From: Fidelibacterota bacterium | GTDB lineage: Bacteria > Fidelibacterota > UBA8477 > JABMPR01 | Reading direction: 5' to 3' | Assembly (NCBI GenBank): GCA_016845065.1 | Contig: JAERTG010000050.1 | Span: 1-64,000, forward strand | Length of the DNA: 64,000 nt | In this document: one piece after another, positions 9,389-17,512 of the stretch | How positions within the stretch are numbered: position 1 is the first letter of the stretch | How the letters are laid out: each line of letters opens with the position of its first letter | The notes under the pieces: model-generated | The model's input: only the letters and a program-made list of their open reading frames with translations | Told to the model about the DNA's origin: nothing | Databases searched by the model: none | Position numbers and translations under genes: made by a program

Positions 9389-10360
9389 ATGGGTTTGACA
9401 ACTGCGAAATCTGCTTCCGAAAAACGCCTTCCAATCAGGGAGGTTAGCCCCGTTGAATTACTCGGTGCCAATGACACCAACCTAAAATTAATTGAAAATC
9501 ATCTTGAAGTTGCCTTGTACGTTCGAGGGGATGAACTCATAGTTCGTGGGGATGAATCCAAGCTTGTTCTTGTTGAAAGTGTTATTGGTGAGATGATTGC
9601 CGTCCTGAATCGGAAAAAATTCATCGATAAGGATGATGTACTCACAATTATACGTTTGAGCCAGTCCGGCAAGTCTACACTAGGAGAGTCTGGTATAGAT
9701 TCTGTTGTGTTGTTTACTCGCTCTGAGGTGATCAAGCCAAGGACACCTGGCCAGGAAAGATATTTTACTGCAGCTACGGCAAACGATATGGTATTTGGTT
9801 TGGGTCCGGCAGGTACTGGTAAAACATATATGGCAGTAGCCTTTGCCGTTTCAGCGCTTAAAAATCGAGAAGTTAAAAAGATTATTCTTACCCGTCCCGC
9901 TGTTGAAGCAGGCGAACGTCTCGGTTTTTTACCTGGGGATTTAAGGGAGAAAGTTGATCCTTATCTAGCTCCATTATATGATGCACTTTTTGATATGATG
10001 CCCCATGATAAAGTGCGAATTCTAATAGACCAGAAGACCATTGAGATTGTCCCCTTAGCCTATATGCGTGGACGGACATTGGACCATGCGTTTATCATTT
10101 TGGATGAAGCGCAAAATACAACTCCCATGCAGATGAAAATGTTTCTCACACGCATGGGTGTGAATTCTAAGATTATTATTACTGGTGATCCCACTCAGAT
10201 TGACCTTCCAAAGCATGAGGAATCTGGTTTACTCCAAGCCGTAAGAATCCTGAAAGAAGTCGATGGTATCGCTTATGTCGAATTTGATGAAGGTGATATT
10301 GTGAGACACAAATTGGTCAGACGGATCATCCAGGCTTATGACCAAACGAAAGAATCCTGA
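9389..10360 (+). CDS. phoH: PhoH family ATPase (YbeZ-type)
   Basis: A cytosolic P-loop ATPase of 323 residues, the usual length for the YbeZ branch linked to RNA metabolism and ribosome maturation. The N-terminal about 110 residues form the KH-like region. Walker A is GPAGTGKT near residue 140. TRPAVEAGERLGFLPGD follows at about 170, Walker B is FIILDEAQN at about 235, and the sensor is IITGDPTQIDLP at about 265. No clear ribosome site precedes the ATG, so the start is the weakest part. In many bacteria this gene sits with ybeY. Here it stands alone before a fatty-acid degradation cluster. Confidence 0.92.
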   Translation: MGLTTAKSASEKRLPIREVSPVELLGANDTNLKLIENHLEVALYVRGDELIVRGDESKLVLVESVIGEMIAVLNRKKFIDKDDVLTIIRLSQSGKSTLGESGIDSVVLFTRSEVIKPRTPGQERYFTAATANDMVFGLGPAGTGKTYMAVAFAVSALKNREVKKIILTRPAVEAGERLGFLPGDLREKVDPYLAPLYDALFDMMPHDKVRILIDQKTIEIVPLAYMRGRTLDHAFIILDEAQNTTPMQMKMFLTRMGVNSKIIITGDPTQIDLPKHEESGLLQAVRILKEVDGIAYVEFDEGDIVRHKLVRRIIQAYDQTKES

Positions 10361-10535
10361 TCAACAGGGATTAACTATTCATCCTCGCGGTGATATTCAG
10401 GTTTGGAACGATTTTTGACCTTTGTTATAGCAAAATAATTCGCGTCCTGTGGGAATTGAATCCCAGGTCGAGTTCGCAGGATGTTTATGGAAATTTTGAT
10501 GTCCCAGGTTTGAGAAAATTACAAAAGGAATTATC

Positions 10536-11732
10536 ATGAGCAGAGTCAGAGCCATACGTAAAGTTGCTATTGTAAGTGCAAAACGAACCCCAGTAGGCGC
10601 CTTCCAGGGTGGATTATCAACTGTTACTGCGCCTCAGCTTGGCGCAACAGCCATAAAAGCTGCACTGGAAAGTGGACAAATATTGCCTGAAGATGTTGAT
10701 GAAGTCATCATGGGCAACGTGATATCAGCAAATGAAGGACAGGCTCCTGCCAGACAGGCAGCCATTTATGCTGGTCTACCAGATGCCACAGAATGCCTAA
10801 CCATAAACAAAGTTTGTGGATCTGGATTAAAGGCTGTCATGCTGGCCGCCCAGGCCATTGAGGTTGGGAATGCAAACATAGTCGTAGCAGGTGGGATGGA
10901 GAGCATGTCCAACGTTCCTTACTATCTCCCAGGTGCCCGCAGTGGTCAACGCTTAGGTAATGGCGAAATGATCGACGGTATTCTCCGGGATGGCTTGCAG
11001 AATGCGTATGACGGTATCCATATGGGTCTCAGTGGTGAATTGTGTGCCAAGGAGTATAACTACACTCGTGAAGCTCAGGATGCTTTCGCTAAAGAGAGCT
11101 ATCTACGGGCCCAGGCAGCTCAACAATCAGGTGCTTTTGACAACGAGCTGACCTCAGTTGAGATCCCACAGCGCAAGGGTGATCCAGCAGTCATTGATAC
11201 TGACGAGGAACCCGTTCGTGGTAATTTCGACAAGATGGTCAAACTTAGGCCTGCCTTCGCCAAGGATGGGACGATCACGGCTGCCAATGCATCCAAAATT
11301 AATGACGGGGCAGCTGCAGTGGTACTCATGCGTGAAGGTGAGGCTGAAAAACGAGGTTTAAAACCCATGGCTCGAATTGTCGCTCAAGCTTCAGCAGCTC
11401 ACGCTCCAGAATGGTTTACTACTGCACCAGTAAAAGCCATTAATAATGTGCTGAAAAGAGCTGGTATGACCCTGGGTGACATCGATCTATTCGAAATAAA
11501 CGAAGCCTTTTCCGTAGTTACCATGGTCGCCATGGATGAGCTCAATATTTCCCACACCAAAGTAAATGTAAATGGTGGGGCCGTTTCTCTGGGACATCCA
11601 ATCGGTGCTTCCGGTGCCCGGATTCTGACAACTCTGCTTCATGCGATGGAGGCTAGGGAGGCCCGTTTTGGATTGGCTACACTTTGTATAGGTGGTGGGG
11701 AAGCCTCGGCACTAATTGTGGAACGTATTTAA
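10536..11732 (+). CDS. Acetyl-CoA acetyltransferase (thiolase)
   Basis: A thiolase of 398 residues that condenses two acetyl-CoA to acetoacetyl-CoA or runs in reverse in beta-oxidation. The acylated cysteine is C94 in NKVCGSG. NEAFSVV, the histidine in [10 protein letters not shown] near residue 350, and the second cysteine in LCIGGGEA near 384 complete the active site. AAGGA lies 6 bases before the ATG. It heads a five-gene plus-strand run with hydroxyacyl-CoA dehydrogenase, acyl-CoA dehydrogenase, leucine dehydrogenase and nusB. The run points to butyrate or branched-chain amino-acid catabolism. Preference for acetoacetyl-CoA over longer chains is inferred from length and context only. Confidence 0.93.
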   Translation: MSRVRAIRKVAIVSAKRTPVGAFQGGLSTVTAPQLGATAIKAALESGQILPEDVDEVIMGNVISANEGQAPARQAAIYAGLPDATECLTINKVCGSGLKAVMLAAQAIEVGNANIVVAGGMESMSNVPYYLPGARSGQRLGNGEMIDGILRDGLQNAYDGIHMGLSGELCAKEYNYTREAQDAFAKESYLRAQAAQQSGAFDNELTSVEIPQRKGDPAVIDTDEEPVRGNFDKMVKLRPAFAKDGTITAANASKINDGAAAVVLMREGEAEKRGLKPMARIVAQASAAHAPEWFTTAPVKAINNVLKRAGMTLGDIDLFEINEAFSVVTMVAMDELNISHTKVNVNGGAVSLGHPIGASGARILTTLLHAMEAREARFGLATLCIGGGEASALIVERI

Positions 11733-11743
11733 GGGGAAATATC

Positions 11744-12592
11744 ATGAGTATTCGTATTGTTGGTGTCATCGGCTCAGGAACCATGGGGAATGGGATTGCC
11801 CATGTCTTTGCCCAATCGGGTTATGAAGTTATGCTCATGGATATTCAACAGGCTTTTCTCGAGAAGGGCCTAGCTACAATCACCAAAAATCTTGACCGCC
11901 AGGTGAAAAAGGAAAAAATCTCTGAGGCCGATAAATCGGTAACACTACAACGCTTAAAGACCACAACAAATCTTATGGATATGAAGAATTGTGACTTTGT
12001 CGTAGAGGCTGCCACAGAGAACAGAGACATCAAGTTTAAATTGTTCAAGGATCTGGATGAAATATTAAAACCAGATGTCATTCTCAGTTCCAACACATCA
12101 TCTATATCTATCACAGAAATCGCCGCTCAGACTTCGCGCCCAGAGAAAGTGATTGGCATGCATTTCATGAATCCAGTTCCAGTGATGAAACTCGTGGAAA
12201 TAATTCGGGGACATGTCTGCAGTGATGAAACGGTTACCACAACAGTGGAATTATGTAAAGCATTGAGAAAAACGCCTGTTGAGGCAAATGACTATCCCGG
12301 ATTTGTGGCGAATCGAATAATTATGCCCATGATTAATGAAGCAGTTTTTGCTCTCATGGAAGGTGTTGCTACCAAAGAAGCCATAGATGAAATTATGCAT
12401 CTTGGTCTGGCCCATCCCATGGGACCTCTGACACTGGCAGATCTGATTGGACTGGATGTATGCCTGTCGATTCTGGAAGTTCTTCATGATGGTCTGGGTG
12501 ATCCTAAATATCGGCCATGCCCACTTCTGAAACGCATGGTTGCAGCTGGAAATCATGGACGAAAAACAGGGCAGGGATTTTATTCCTATTAA
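11744..12592 (+). CDS. 3-hydroxybutyryl-CoA dehydrogenase
   Basis: An NAD(P)-dependent oxidation of 3-hydroxyacyl-CoA to 3-ketoacyl-CoA, feeding the thiolase upstream. The Rossmann motif [13 protein letters not shown] starts at residue 7. [13 protein letters not shown] and the catalytic histidine in [14 protein letters not shown] (near residue 139) follow, and the C-terminal domain ends [12 protein letters not shown] use the ATG at 11744, preceded by AGGGGAAA, which gives 282 residues as is usual for the family. The frame remains open upstream but that part overlaps the thiolase. Only 11 bases separate the two genes, so they are co-transcribed. Confidence 0.93.
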   Translation: MSIRIVGVIGSGTMGNGIAHVFAQSGYEVMLMDIQQAFLEKGLATITKNLDRQVKKEKISEADKSVTLQRLKTTTNLMDMKNCDFVVEAATENRDIKFKLFKDLDEILKPDVILSSNTSSISITEIAAQTSRPEKVIGMHFMNPVPVMKLVEIIRGHVCSDETVTTTVELCKALRKTPVEANDYPGFVANRIIMPMINEAVFALMEGVATKEAIDEIMHLGLAHPMGPLTLADLIGLDVCLSILEVLHDGLGDPKYRPCPLLKRMVAAGNHGRKTGQGFYSY

Positions 12593-12629
12593 TGTTTCCC
12601 TCTGAAATTGAAAACGAAAAAGGCTAAAT

Positions 12630-13772
12630 ATGAATTTTGAATTAACAGAAGAGCAAAAGATGGTCCGCGAGACCATCCGGGAATTCGCAGAAGCAGAGAT
12701 TAAACCTGGTGTGATGGAAAGAGATGAAAAGGCTGAATTCCCAACTGAAGTAATCCAAAAATTAGCTGAGCTGGGTTTTATGGGTATGCAGGTTCCTGAA
12801 GCCTATGGTGGGATTGAAATGGACGCGCTAAGCTATGCCATTACGCTGGAAGAAATAGCCAGAGTGGATGCTTCAACCTGTGTTATTATGTCTGTAAATA
12901 ACTCCCTGTTTTCCAACCCAATCCTGAAATTTGGGTCAGAGTACCTTAAGCAGAAATATTTACCCCTAACATCAAGTGGCGAGAAGCTGGGAGCTTACTC
13001 CCTCAGTGAGCCGCAGTCAGGCTCTGATGCCAAAGCCATGTTGACTACTGCTACACGCGATGGGGACTCATATGTTCTCAATGGTGTTAAAAACTGGGTC
13101 ACCAGCGGTATCAGCTGTGATTATGTTGTTGTATTCGCAAAAACAGATAAAGATGCTGGTTATAAAGGGATTTCAGCCTTCGTGGTAGAAAAGGGACTTG
13201 AAGGATTTACAACTGGCAAGAAGGAAGACAAACTTGGTATCCGCGGTTCTGATACCAGTGAATTGATTTTCGAAAATTGCCGAATTCCTGCCGAGAATCT
13301 TATTGGGGAAGAGGGCCAGGGCTTCACTATTGCGCTAGCTACCCTGGATGTCGGACGGATTGGTATTGGAGCTCAGGCCTTGGGAATTGCACAGGGGGCA
13401 CTGGAGCGATCCATACAATATGCCAAAGAGCGGGAGCAATTTGGCAAACCTATCGGAATGTTTCAGGGAATTGGATTTAAGCTAGCTGATATGGCCACTC
13501 GTGTTGATGCCAGTCGGCTTCTCGTTTATAGGGCTGCCTGGTTGAAGGATCAGGGAAAAAATATTGGGGAGAAAGCCTCGATGGCCAAAATGTTTGCCGG
13601 TGATACGGCCATGTATGTTGCAACTGAAGCTGTTCAGATTCATGGGGGGTATGGATTTATCCGTGAATTTGAAGTGGAACGCATGATGCGTGACGCGAAG
13701 ATTACACAAATCTACGAAGGGACCAATGAAATTCAAAGGTTGGTCATCAGTAGACATCTTCTAGCAGATTAG
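12630..13772 (+). CDS. Short-chain acyl-CoA dehydrogenase (butyryl-CoA dehydrogenase-like)
   Basis: An FAD flavoenzyme of 380 residues that introduces the alpha-beta double bond in acyl-CoA. It has the ordinary three-domain layout: N-terminal helices (FELTEEQKMVRETIREFAE), the middle sheet with AYSLSEPQSGSDA and NGVKNWVTSG, and the C-terminal helical domain with REQFGKPIGMFQGIGFKLAD. The catalytic base is the glutamate in YEGTNEIQR near residue 365. No EtfA/EtfB genes are adjacent, so the electron acceptor is encoded elsewhere. It lies 37 bases after the hydroxyacyl-CoA dehydrogenase. With leucine dehydrogenase next door, isovaleryl- or isobutyryl-CoA are also plausible substrates. Confidence 0.92.
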   Translation: MNFELTEEQKMVRETIREFAEAEIKPGVMERDEKAEFPTEVIQKLAELGFMGMQVPEAYGGIEMDALSYAITLEEIARVDASTCVIMSVNNSLFSNPILKFGSEYLKQKYLPLTSSGEKLGAYSLSEPQSGSDAKAMLTTATRDGDSYVLNGVKNWVTSGISCDYVVVFAKTDKDAGYKGISAFVVEKGLEGFTTGKKEDKLGIRGSDTSELIFENCRIPAENLIGEEGQGFTIALATLDVGRIGIGAQALGIAQGALERSIQYAKEREQFGKPIGMFQGIGFKLADMATRVDASRLLVYRAAWLKDQGKNIGEKASMAKMFAGDTAMYVATEAVQIHGGYGFIREFEVERMMRDAKITQIYEGTNEIQRLVISRHLLAD

Positions 13773-13803
13773 ATTTATTGAATTGTAAAAGGAGAAATGA
13801 CAA

Positions 13804-14898
13804 ATGGGATTTTTTGATGCGCCTGCATTAAACCACCACGAACAGGTTGTTTTTGCAAAGGATGATGAAACTGGTCTAAAAGCAATCATTGCCATTCATA
13901 ACACAAGTCTAGGACCTGCATTAGGTGGATGTCGTGTGTGGAACTACGACGATGAAGAGGCCGCACTTCGGGATGTACTTAGACTTTCAGAGGGAATGAC
14001 TTACAAATCTGCCTTGGCAGGTTTAAACCTTGGTGGTGGCAAGTCAGTTATCATCGGTCGTGTTAGGGATATTGGTAATGAAGCTGCTTTCCGCGCTTTT
14101 GGACGCCTGGTGGACAGTCTGGGTGGTCGCTATGTCGCTGCTGAAGACGTTAACACGACGCCACAAATGATGGAGTGGGTTCATGAGGAAACTGACTATG
14201 TAGCTGGTCTTAGTCCCGATCTGGGCGGGTCTGGTGACCCTTCACCATTCACAGCCTATGGTACCTATGTTGGTATCAAGGCAGCAGCAAACAAAACCTG
14301 GGGATCAGATAGCCTAGAGGGCAAAACCATTGCTGTCCAGGGTCTAGGTCATGTTGGAATTTATCTTGTTGAGCATCTTTCCAAGGCAGGGGCAAAGGTT
14401 ATTGTTACTGATATAAAAGAAGATCGTGTCAAAGACATGCTCAAGTACAAGAATGTAACAGCTGTTGCTCCAGATGATATCTATGATGTTCCAATGGATG
14501 TATTTGCCCCATGTGCACTGGGCTCATCCGTTAATGATGATACTATCGATCGTCTGAAATGTCAGGTTGTAGCCGGAGCCGCCAACAATGTGCTTTCCGA
14601 CTACGAGAAGCATGGCAAAATTCTTCTCGAACGTGGTGTCCTTTATGCTCCTGATTATGCAATTAACTCTGGTGGTGTGATCAATGTCTACGGCGAATTC
14701 GAAGGCTACAATGAAAAGCGTTCCTACAATCGTGTAAATCATATTTATGACATTCTTCAAGAGATCTTTCAGCGTTCAGAGGATGAGAATATTCCTACCA
14801 TGGATGCTGCTGATATTCTTGCTGAAGAGAGAATTCGCAAACTAGGCCGTCTCAAACAGATGCATCGTTCTGGCAAGCGCTTATTCTCAAAGATATAG
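13804..14898 (+). CDS. Leucine (branched-chain amino acid) dehydrogenase
   Basis: A 364-residue Glu/Leu/Phe/Val dehydrogenase that oxidatively deaminates leucine, isoleucine or valine to the 2-oxo acid. The substrate lobe has GPALGGCRVWNY, MTYKSALAGLNLGGGKSVI (with the catalytic lysine region) and AAEDVNTT. The NAD lobe has the GxGxxG motif in VQGLGHVGIYLVEHL near residue 180. APDYAINSGGVINV is typical of the leucine dehydrogenase branch, and the length fits it. AAAGGAGA precedes the ATG. The position after acyl-CoA dehydrogenase suggests the product enters degradation rather than synthesis. Confidence 0.92.
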   Translation: MGFFDAPALNHHEQVVFAKDDETGLKAIIAIHNTSLGPALGGCRVWNYDDEEAALRDVLRLSEGMTYKSALAGLNLGGGKSVIIGRVRDIGNEAAFRAFGRLVDSLGGRYVAAEDVNTTPQMMEWVHEETDYVAGLSPDLGGSGDPSPFTAYGTYVGIKAAANKTWGSDSLEGKTIAVQGLGHVGIYLVEHLSKAGAKVIVTDIKEDRVKDMLKYKNVTAVAPDDIYDVPMDVFAPCALGSSVNDDTIDRLKCQVVAGAANNVLSDYEKHGKILLERGVLYAPDYAINSGGVINVYGEFEGYNEKRSYNRVNHIYDILQEIFQRSEDENIPTMDAADILAEERIRKLGRLKQMHRSGKRLFSKI

Positions 14899-14929
14899 AT
14901 AACGCATAGAAAGGATCAGGCCTCAATTC

Positions 14930-15358
14930 ATGCAAGAAAGACGACGAGCTCGGGAATTTGTTGTTCAGGTCTCATATGCACATGAGATTCAAAACGACAA
15001 CCTGGATCAAACCTTCAACCTTCTGGCAGATAAGAGCGAGTTATCTGATGATTTGCTTAAATTTGCCAGAGATCTGGTAAATGGGATAATGGCTCATCGA
15101 CAGGAATTCGATGACCTGATTGCCAGCAAATCCAGAAATTGGGATCTGACTCGAATTGCGCTTGTCGATCGATTGATACTCAGAATGGCCCTTACGGAAT
15201 TCTTCTATTTTAAGGATATTCCACCAAAGGTGTCCATCTCTGAGGCGATTGAAATTGCCAAAGTGTTTAGTACTGAAGAGAGTAGCAGCTTTGTGAATGG
15301 TATCCTGGATGCAATTCTCAATGATGCTTTGTCGGAAGGTTCAATTTCCATGATCTAG
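14930..15358 (+). CDS. nusB: Transcription antitermination factor NusB
   Basis: An all-helical protein of 142 residues that with NusE binds boxA RNA and helps transcribe rRNA operons. It begins with the family arginine-rich start (QERRRAREFVVQVSYA). It has SRNWDLTRIALVDRLILRMA near residue 70 and PPKVSISEAIEIAKVFSTEE followed by FVNGILDAIL, the usual C-terminal signature. AAAGGA lies upstream of the ATG at longer distance. It ends the catabolic run and is followed at once by a strong terminator. Confidence 0.95.
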   Translation: MQERRRAREFVVQVSYAHEIQNDNLDQTFNLLADKSELSDDLLKFARDLVNGIMAHRQEFDDLIASKSRNWDLTRIALVDRLILRMALTEFFYFKDIPPKVSISEAIEIAKVFSTEESSSFVNGILDAILNDALSEGSISMI

Positions 15359-15383
15359 ATTGATCGATATAAACCAAAACTAG

Positions 15384-15430
15384 AAAACGCGTCATTCCTG
15401 TTCGAAAATCCTGGAGTGACGCGTTTTTTT
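15384..15430 (+). terminator. Rho-independent terminator after nusB
   Basis: The stem AAAACGCGTCA (15384-15394) pairs perfectly with TGACGCGTTTT (15417-15427) around a 22-base loop, and T residues run on to 15430. It ends the plus-strand operon that starts with the thiolase. Confidence 0.9.
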
Positions 15431-15840
15431 GTGATTAGGAGGCCCCGACCCGTGTGGCACAGGCCGGGGATGGTATGAACCCAGATGAGTATGGCCACTA
15501 TCCGGGGATAAGGAAGCCTTCTATAAACATTATCGGTCAAATCCACTTTGAGTTGGCGATTCACAAAACTTGCATTCCTGTGCGAACGAGCATGTGTTGG
15601 GGAGGATCAATGCCAGAATGATGATGAACAGGAGACAAACCCCTCTCAAAGCTCTATCTGCTTTATCTGAGATCATGATGTTATCTCATTCATCTTTCAT
15701 CCTCAGTAATCAATCTCTCCAGTCTAGATATATTTTTAAGGGTAGGGCTGAAGGGATTGGCAAAGTTGGATACAACTCAAACCCAGAAGGTGAATCTTTC
15801 AACTTTTGAATCCCAGCAGTCCCCACCAATTCAATCAGGG
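15431..15840. other. Intergenic region with a GC-rich hairpin
   Basis: No convincing gene is seen. A hairpin CCCCGACC...GGCCGGGG lies at 15443-15469, with an interrupted stem and an inner GTG/CAC pair, and has no T run. It resembles the hairpin at 17468-17495. The open frames here lack ribosome sites and have no protein-like composition. Confidence 0.45.
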
Positions 15841-15877
15841 TAAAAGCAGCCCTGATCTACCAGGAAAGACCAGGGCT
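15841..15877 (-). terminator. Terminator of the amidotransferase-like gene
   Basis: AGCCCTG (15848-15854) and CAGGGCT (15871-15877) form the stem. On the minus strand the stem is followed after two bases by TTTT (plus-strand AAAA, 15842-15845). It lies 17 bases past the stop codon at 15895. Confidence 0.7.
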
Positions 15878-15894
15878 TTGTGCTCAAACCTTGA

Positions 15895-17451
15895 CTATCT
15901 CAGAAGTGTTAACTTCCTGACCTCACGATATGAATTTCCCGAATTGTCATTGAATTTCATCTCGTATAGATATAGCCCGGTTCTTATCGGTTTTCCTTGA
16001 TGATCATTGGCAAACCATTTCATGGAATGCCTGCCCCCAAACCTATGATCATCAAGGAGTTTTATTACTTCCCGACCTTTCACATCGAAGACAGTCAAGC
16101 TAACCCATCCTGAATTGGGTAGATCAAAATTGATAGTTGTCATTGGATTAAATGGGTTGGGATAGTTCTGATACAGTTCAAAACTCGCTGGTAAGGTCGT
16201 TAACTCAGTATTTCCAACCGTATTCCAGGTAGCGGTAATATCATATGCAACTCCATTCAAGACCTCAAGTTGTCCGGAATAAATAGTGTAAAAATCTTCC
16301 ACAGTCGTGGCGCATTCCACACCGATATACCACAGCCCGGATTCTTCTGGAGTAAAATTCAGGACATGTTGGTTTCCATCATTTTCGCTGGTATAAAGAG
16401 TTGAATCCTCGAAGGCAAATGATCCTGGGTTTGCGTAGAGATTAAAATCATACCCCGCTTCTGCATTCAGTTCGATTGAGATATCTGATGTCCCGGGTGG
16501 AACCAAAACTGTGAAGTGATGATACTGTCTATCTCCAATGCGGGTATATGCTGCTAAACTATCCTCTGTAAACAAATCCATTGAACGCATTTCGCCATTT
16601 GCCAAACTGGCTTTTACGACAGGATTACCGACTCCATCCAGTGCGTATAATAAAATGGCCTGCATCATGTGAAGGATTTCACCCTCCCAGGCACCTTCAG
16701 GGTGAGAGCCGGTAACGACGATTCGGCCCTGAGTCGTGTCTGGTTTGTATGCCCAGGTACTCGCTTTGTCATGCATTTCCACTCTCACATGGCGTGAGTC
16801 ATATCTGGTCAGAATCTCCGTTTTTGATGGAAAATCAAGATTTTCCCTAGCCCAACAACCCCCATTGTGCCTCACATTTTCTATCAAGAAATCATTTCCA
16901 AAATCGAAGTAGTCTAGAAAGGGAGAATCAGCAGGAATGATGTGTCCTGTATAGTTGTCGAGAAGACCCGAAGTATGAGTTCTTCCTGGCCAAATATGAT
17001 AATAAGGGGCATGTGAGCCACTTTCCTGATAGCTAAGGCTTGCAATAAAAGCTCCAGCGCAAGATCCAGTATAGCTGCCTCCCCTGGCATAAAAATTTCT
17101 CACACGGTTTCTTCCTACCTCACCCAGGGAGGACCCATGACCTGTTGATGAACCTCCGTTCGTATAAATCATGCGAAAACGGGGTGATCCGTCTGGATAA
17201 AGCAGATGTCCATTTGTGTCGAATTCATTTGAAATCATTACTTCCGTTTGCACATCTTCATCCGAAGTACCCAGATATTCCACTGAGAGACCCAGTAATT
17301 CCGGGGCGTCCATATACAATCTCGAGGTTAAGGAAACACCACCATCGCTAAAAATGTCTTTGAAAAATCCTGGTGTTTGGGCGATCGATTGTGATACAAT
17401 CGGTATTGCCAGAATATAAATAATTAATAATACTAATCTTATGAAACGCAT
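15895..17451 (-). CDS. Secreted protein with BPL_N (class I amidotransferase-like) domain, PPC-like domain and T9SS sorting domain
   Basis: 518 residues from the ATG at 17451, which follows GGGGAAAG and gives a clean signal peptide (RLVLLIIYILAIPIVSQSIA). The reading frame extends further upstream but that part reads through a hairpin and has no export signal. Residues about 75-285 resemble the BPL_N family: GGSYTGSCAGAFIAS carries a nucleophile-elbow cysteine, and GRIVVTGSHPEG gives the histidine and glutamate. Residues about 315-400 form a pre-peptidase C-terminal-like beta domain. The end is a sorting domain (YQNYPNPFNP, GLYLYEMKF). An exported amidotransferase-like fold is unusual and its substrate is unknown. 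The sorting domain is closely similar to that of the next gene upstream. Confidence 0.8.
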   Translation of the reverse strand: MRFIRLVLLIIYILAIPIVSQSIAQTPGFFKDIFSDGGVSLTSRLYMDAPELLGLSVEYLGTSDEDVQTEVMISNEFDTNGHLLYPDGSPRFRMIYTNGGSSTGHGSSLGEVGRNRVRNFYARGGSYTGSCAGAFIASLSYQESGSHAPYYHIWPGRTHTSGLLDNYTGHIIPADSPFLDYFDFGNDFLIENVRHNGGCWARENLDFPSKTEILTRYDSRHVRVEMHDKASTWAYKPDTTQGRIVVTGSHPEGAWEGEILHMMQAILLYALDGVGNPVVKASLANGEMRSMDLFTEDSLAAYTRIGDRQYHHFTVLVPPGTSDISIELNAEAGYDFNLYANPGSFAFEDSTLYTSENDGNQHVLNFTPEESGLWYIGVECATTVEDFYTIYSGQLEVLNGVAYDITATWNTVGNTELTTLPASFELYQNYPNPFNPMTTINFDLPNSGWVSLTVFDVKGREVIKLLDDHRFGGRHSMKWFANDHQGKPIRTGLYLYEMKFNDNSGNSYREVRKLTLLR

Positions 17452-17467
17452 ACTTTCCCCTGAATGT

Positions 17468-17495
17468 GCCCCGACTGGTTCGCACCAACCGGGGC
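17468..17495 (-). other. Intercistronic GC-rich hairpin between two secreted-protein genes
   Basis: GCCCCG and CGGGGC form the stem base and TGGT/ACCA form an upper stem, with TCGC in the loop. It lies between the stop of the beta-helix gene and the ribosome site of the next gene. There is no T run, so it is more likely an mRNA stability or processing element than a terminator. Confidence 0.5.
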
Positions 17496-17512
17496 TCTGC
17501 GTTAAACAAACA

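Noticed and set aside
11684-11743. Longer N-terminus for the 3-hydroxybutyryl-CoA dehydrogenase
   Set aside because: The extra 20 residues overlap the thiolase gene, while the ATG at 11744 has a ribosome site and gives the usual family length.
15570-15809. A 79-codon open frame between the nusB terminator and the amidotransferase-like gene
   Set aside because: No ribosome site, no recognisable motif and random-looking composition. The region also holds a hairpin and a terminator.
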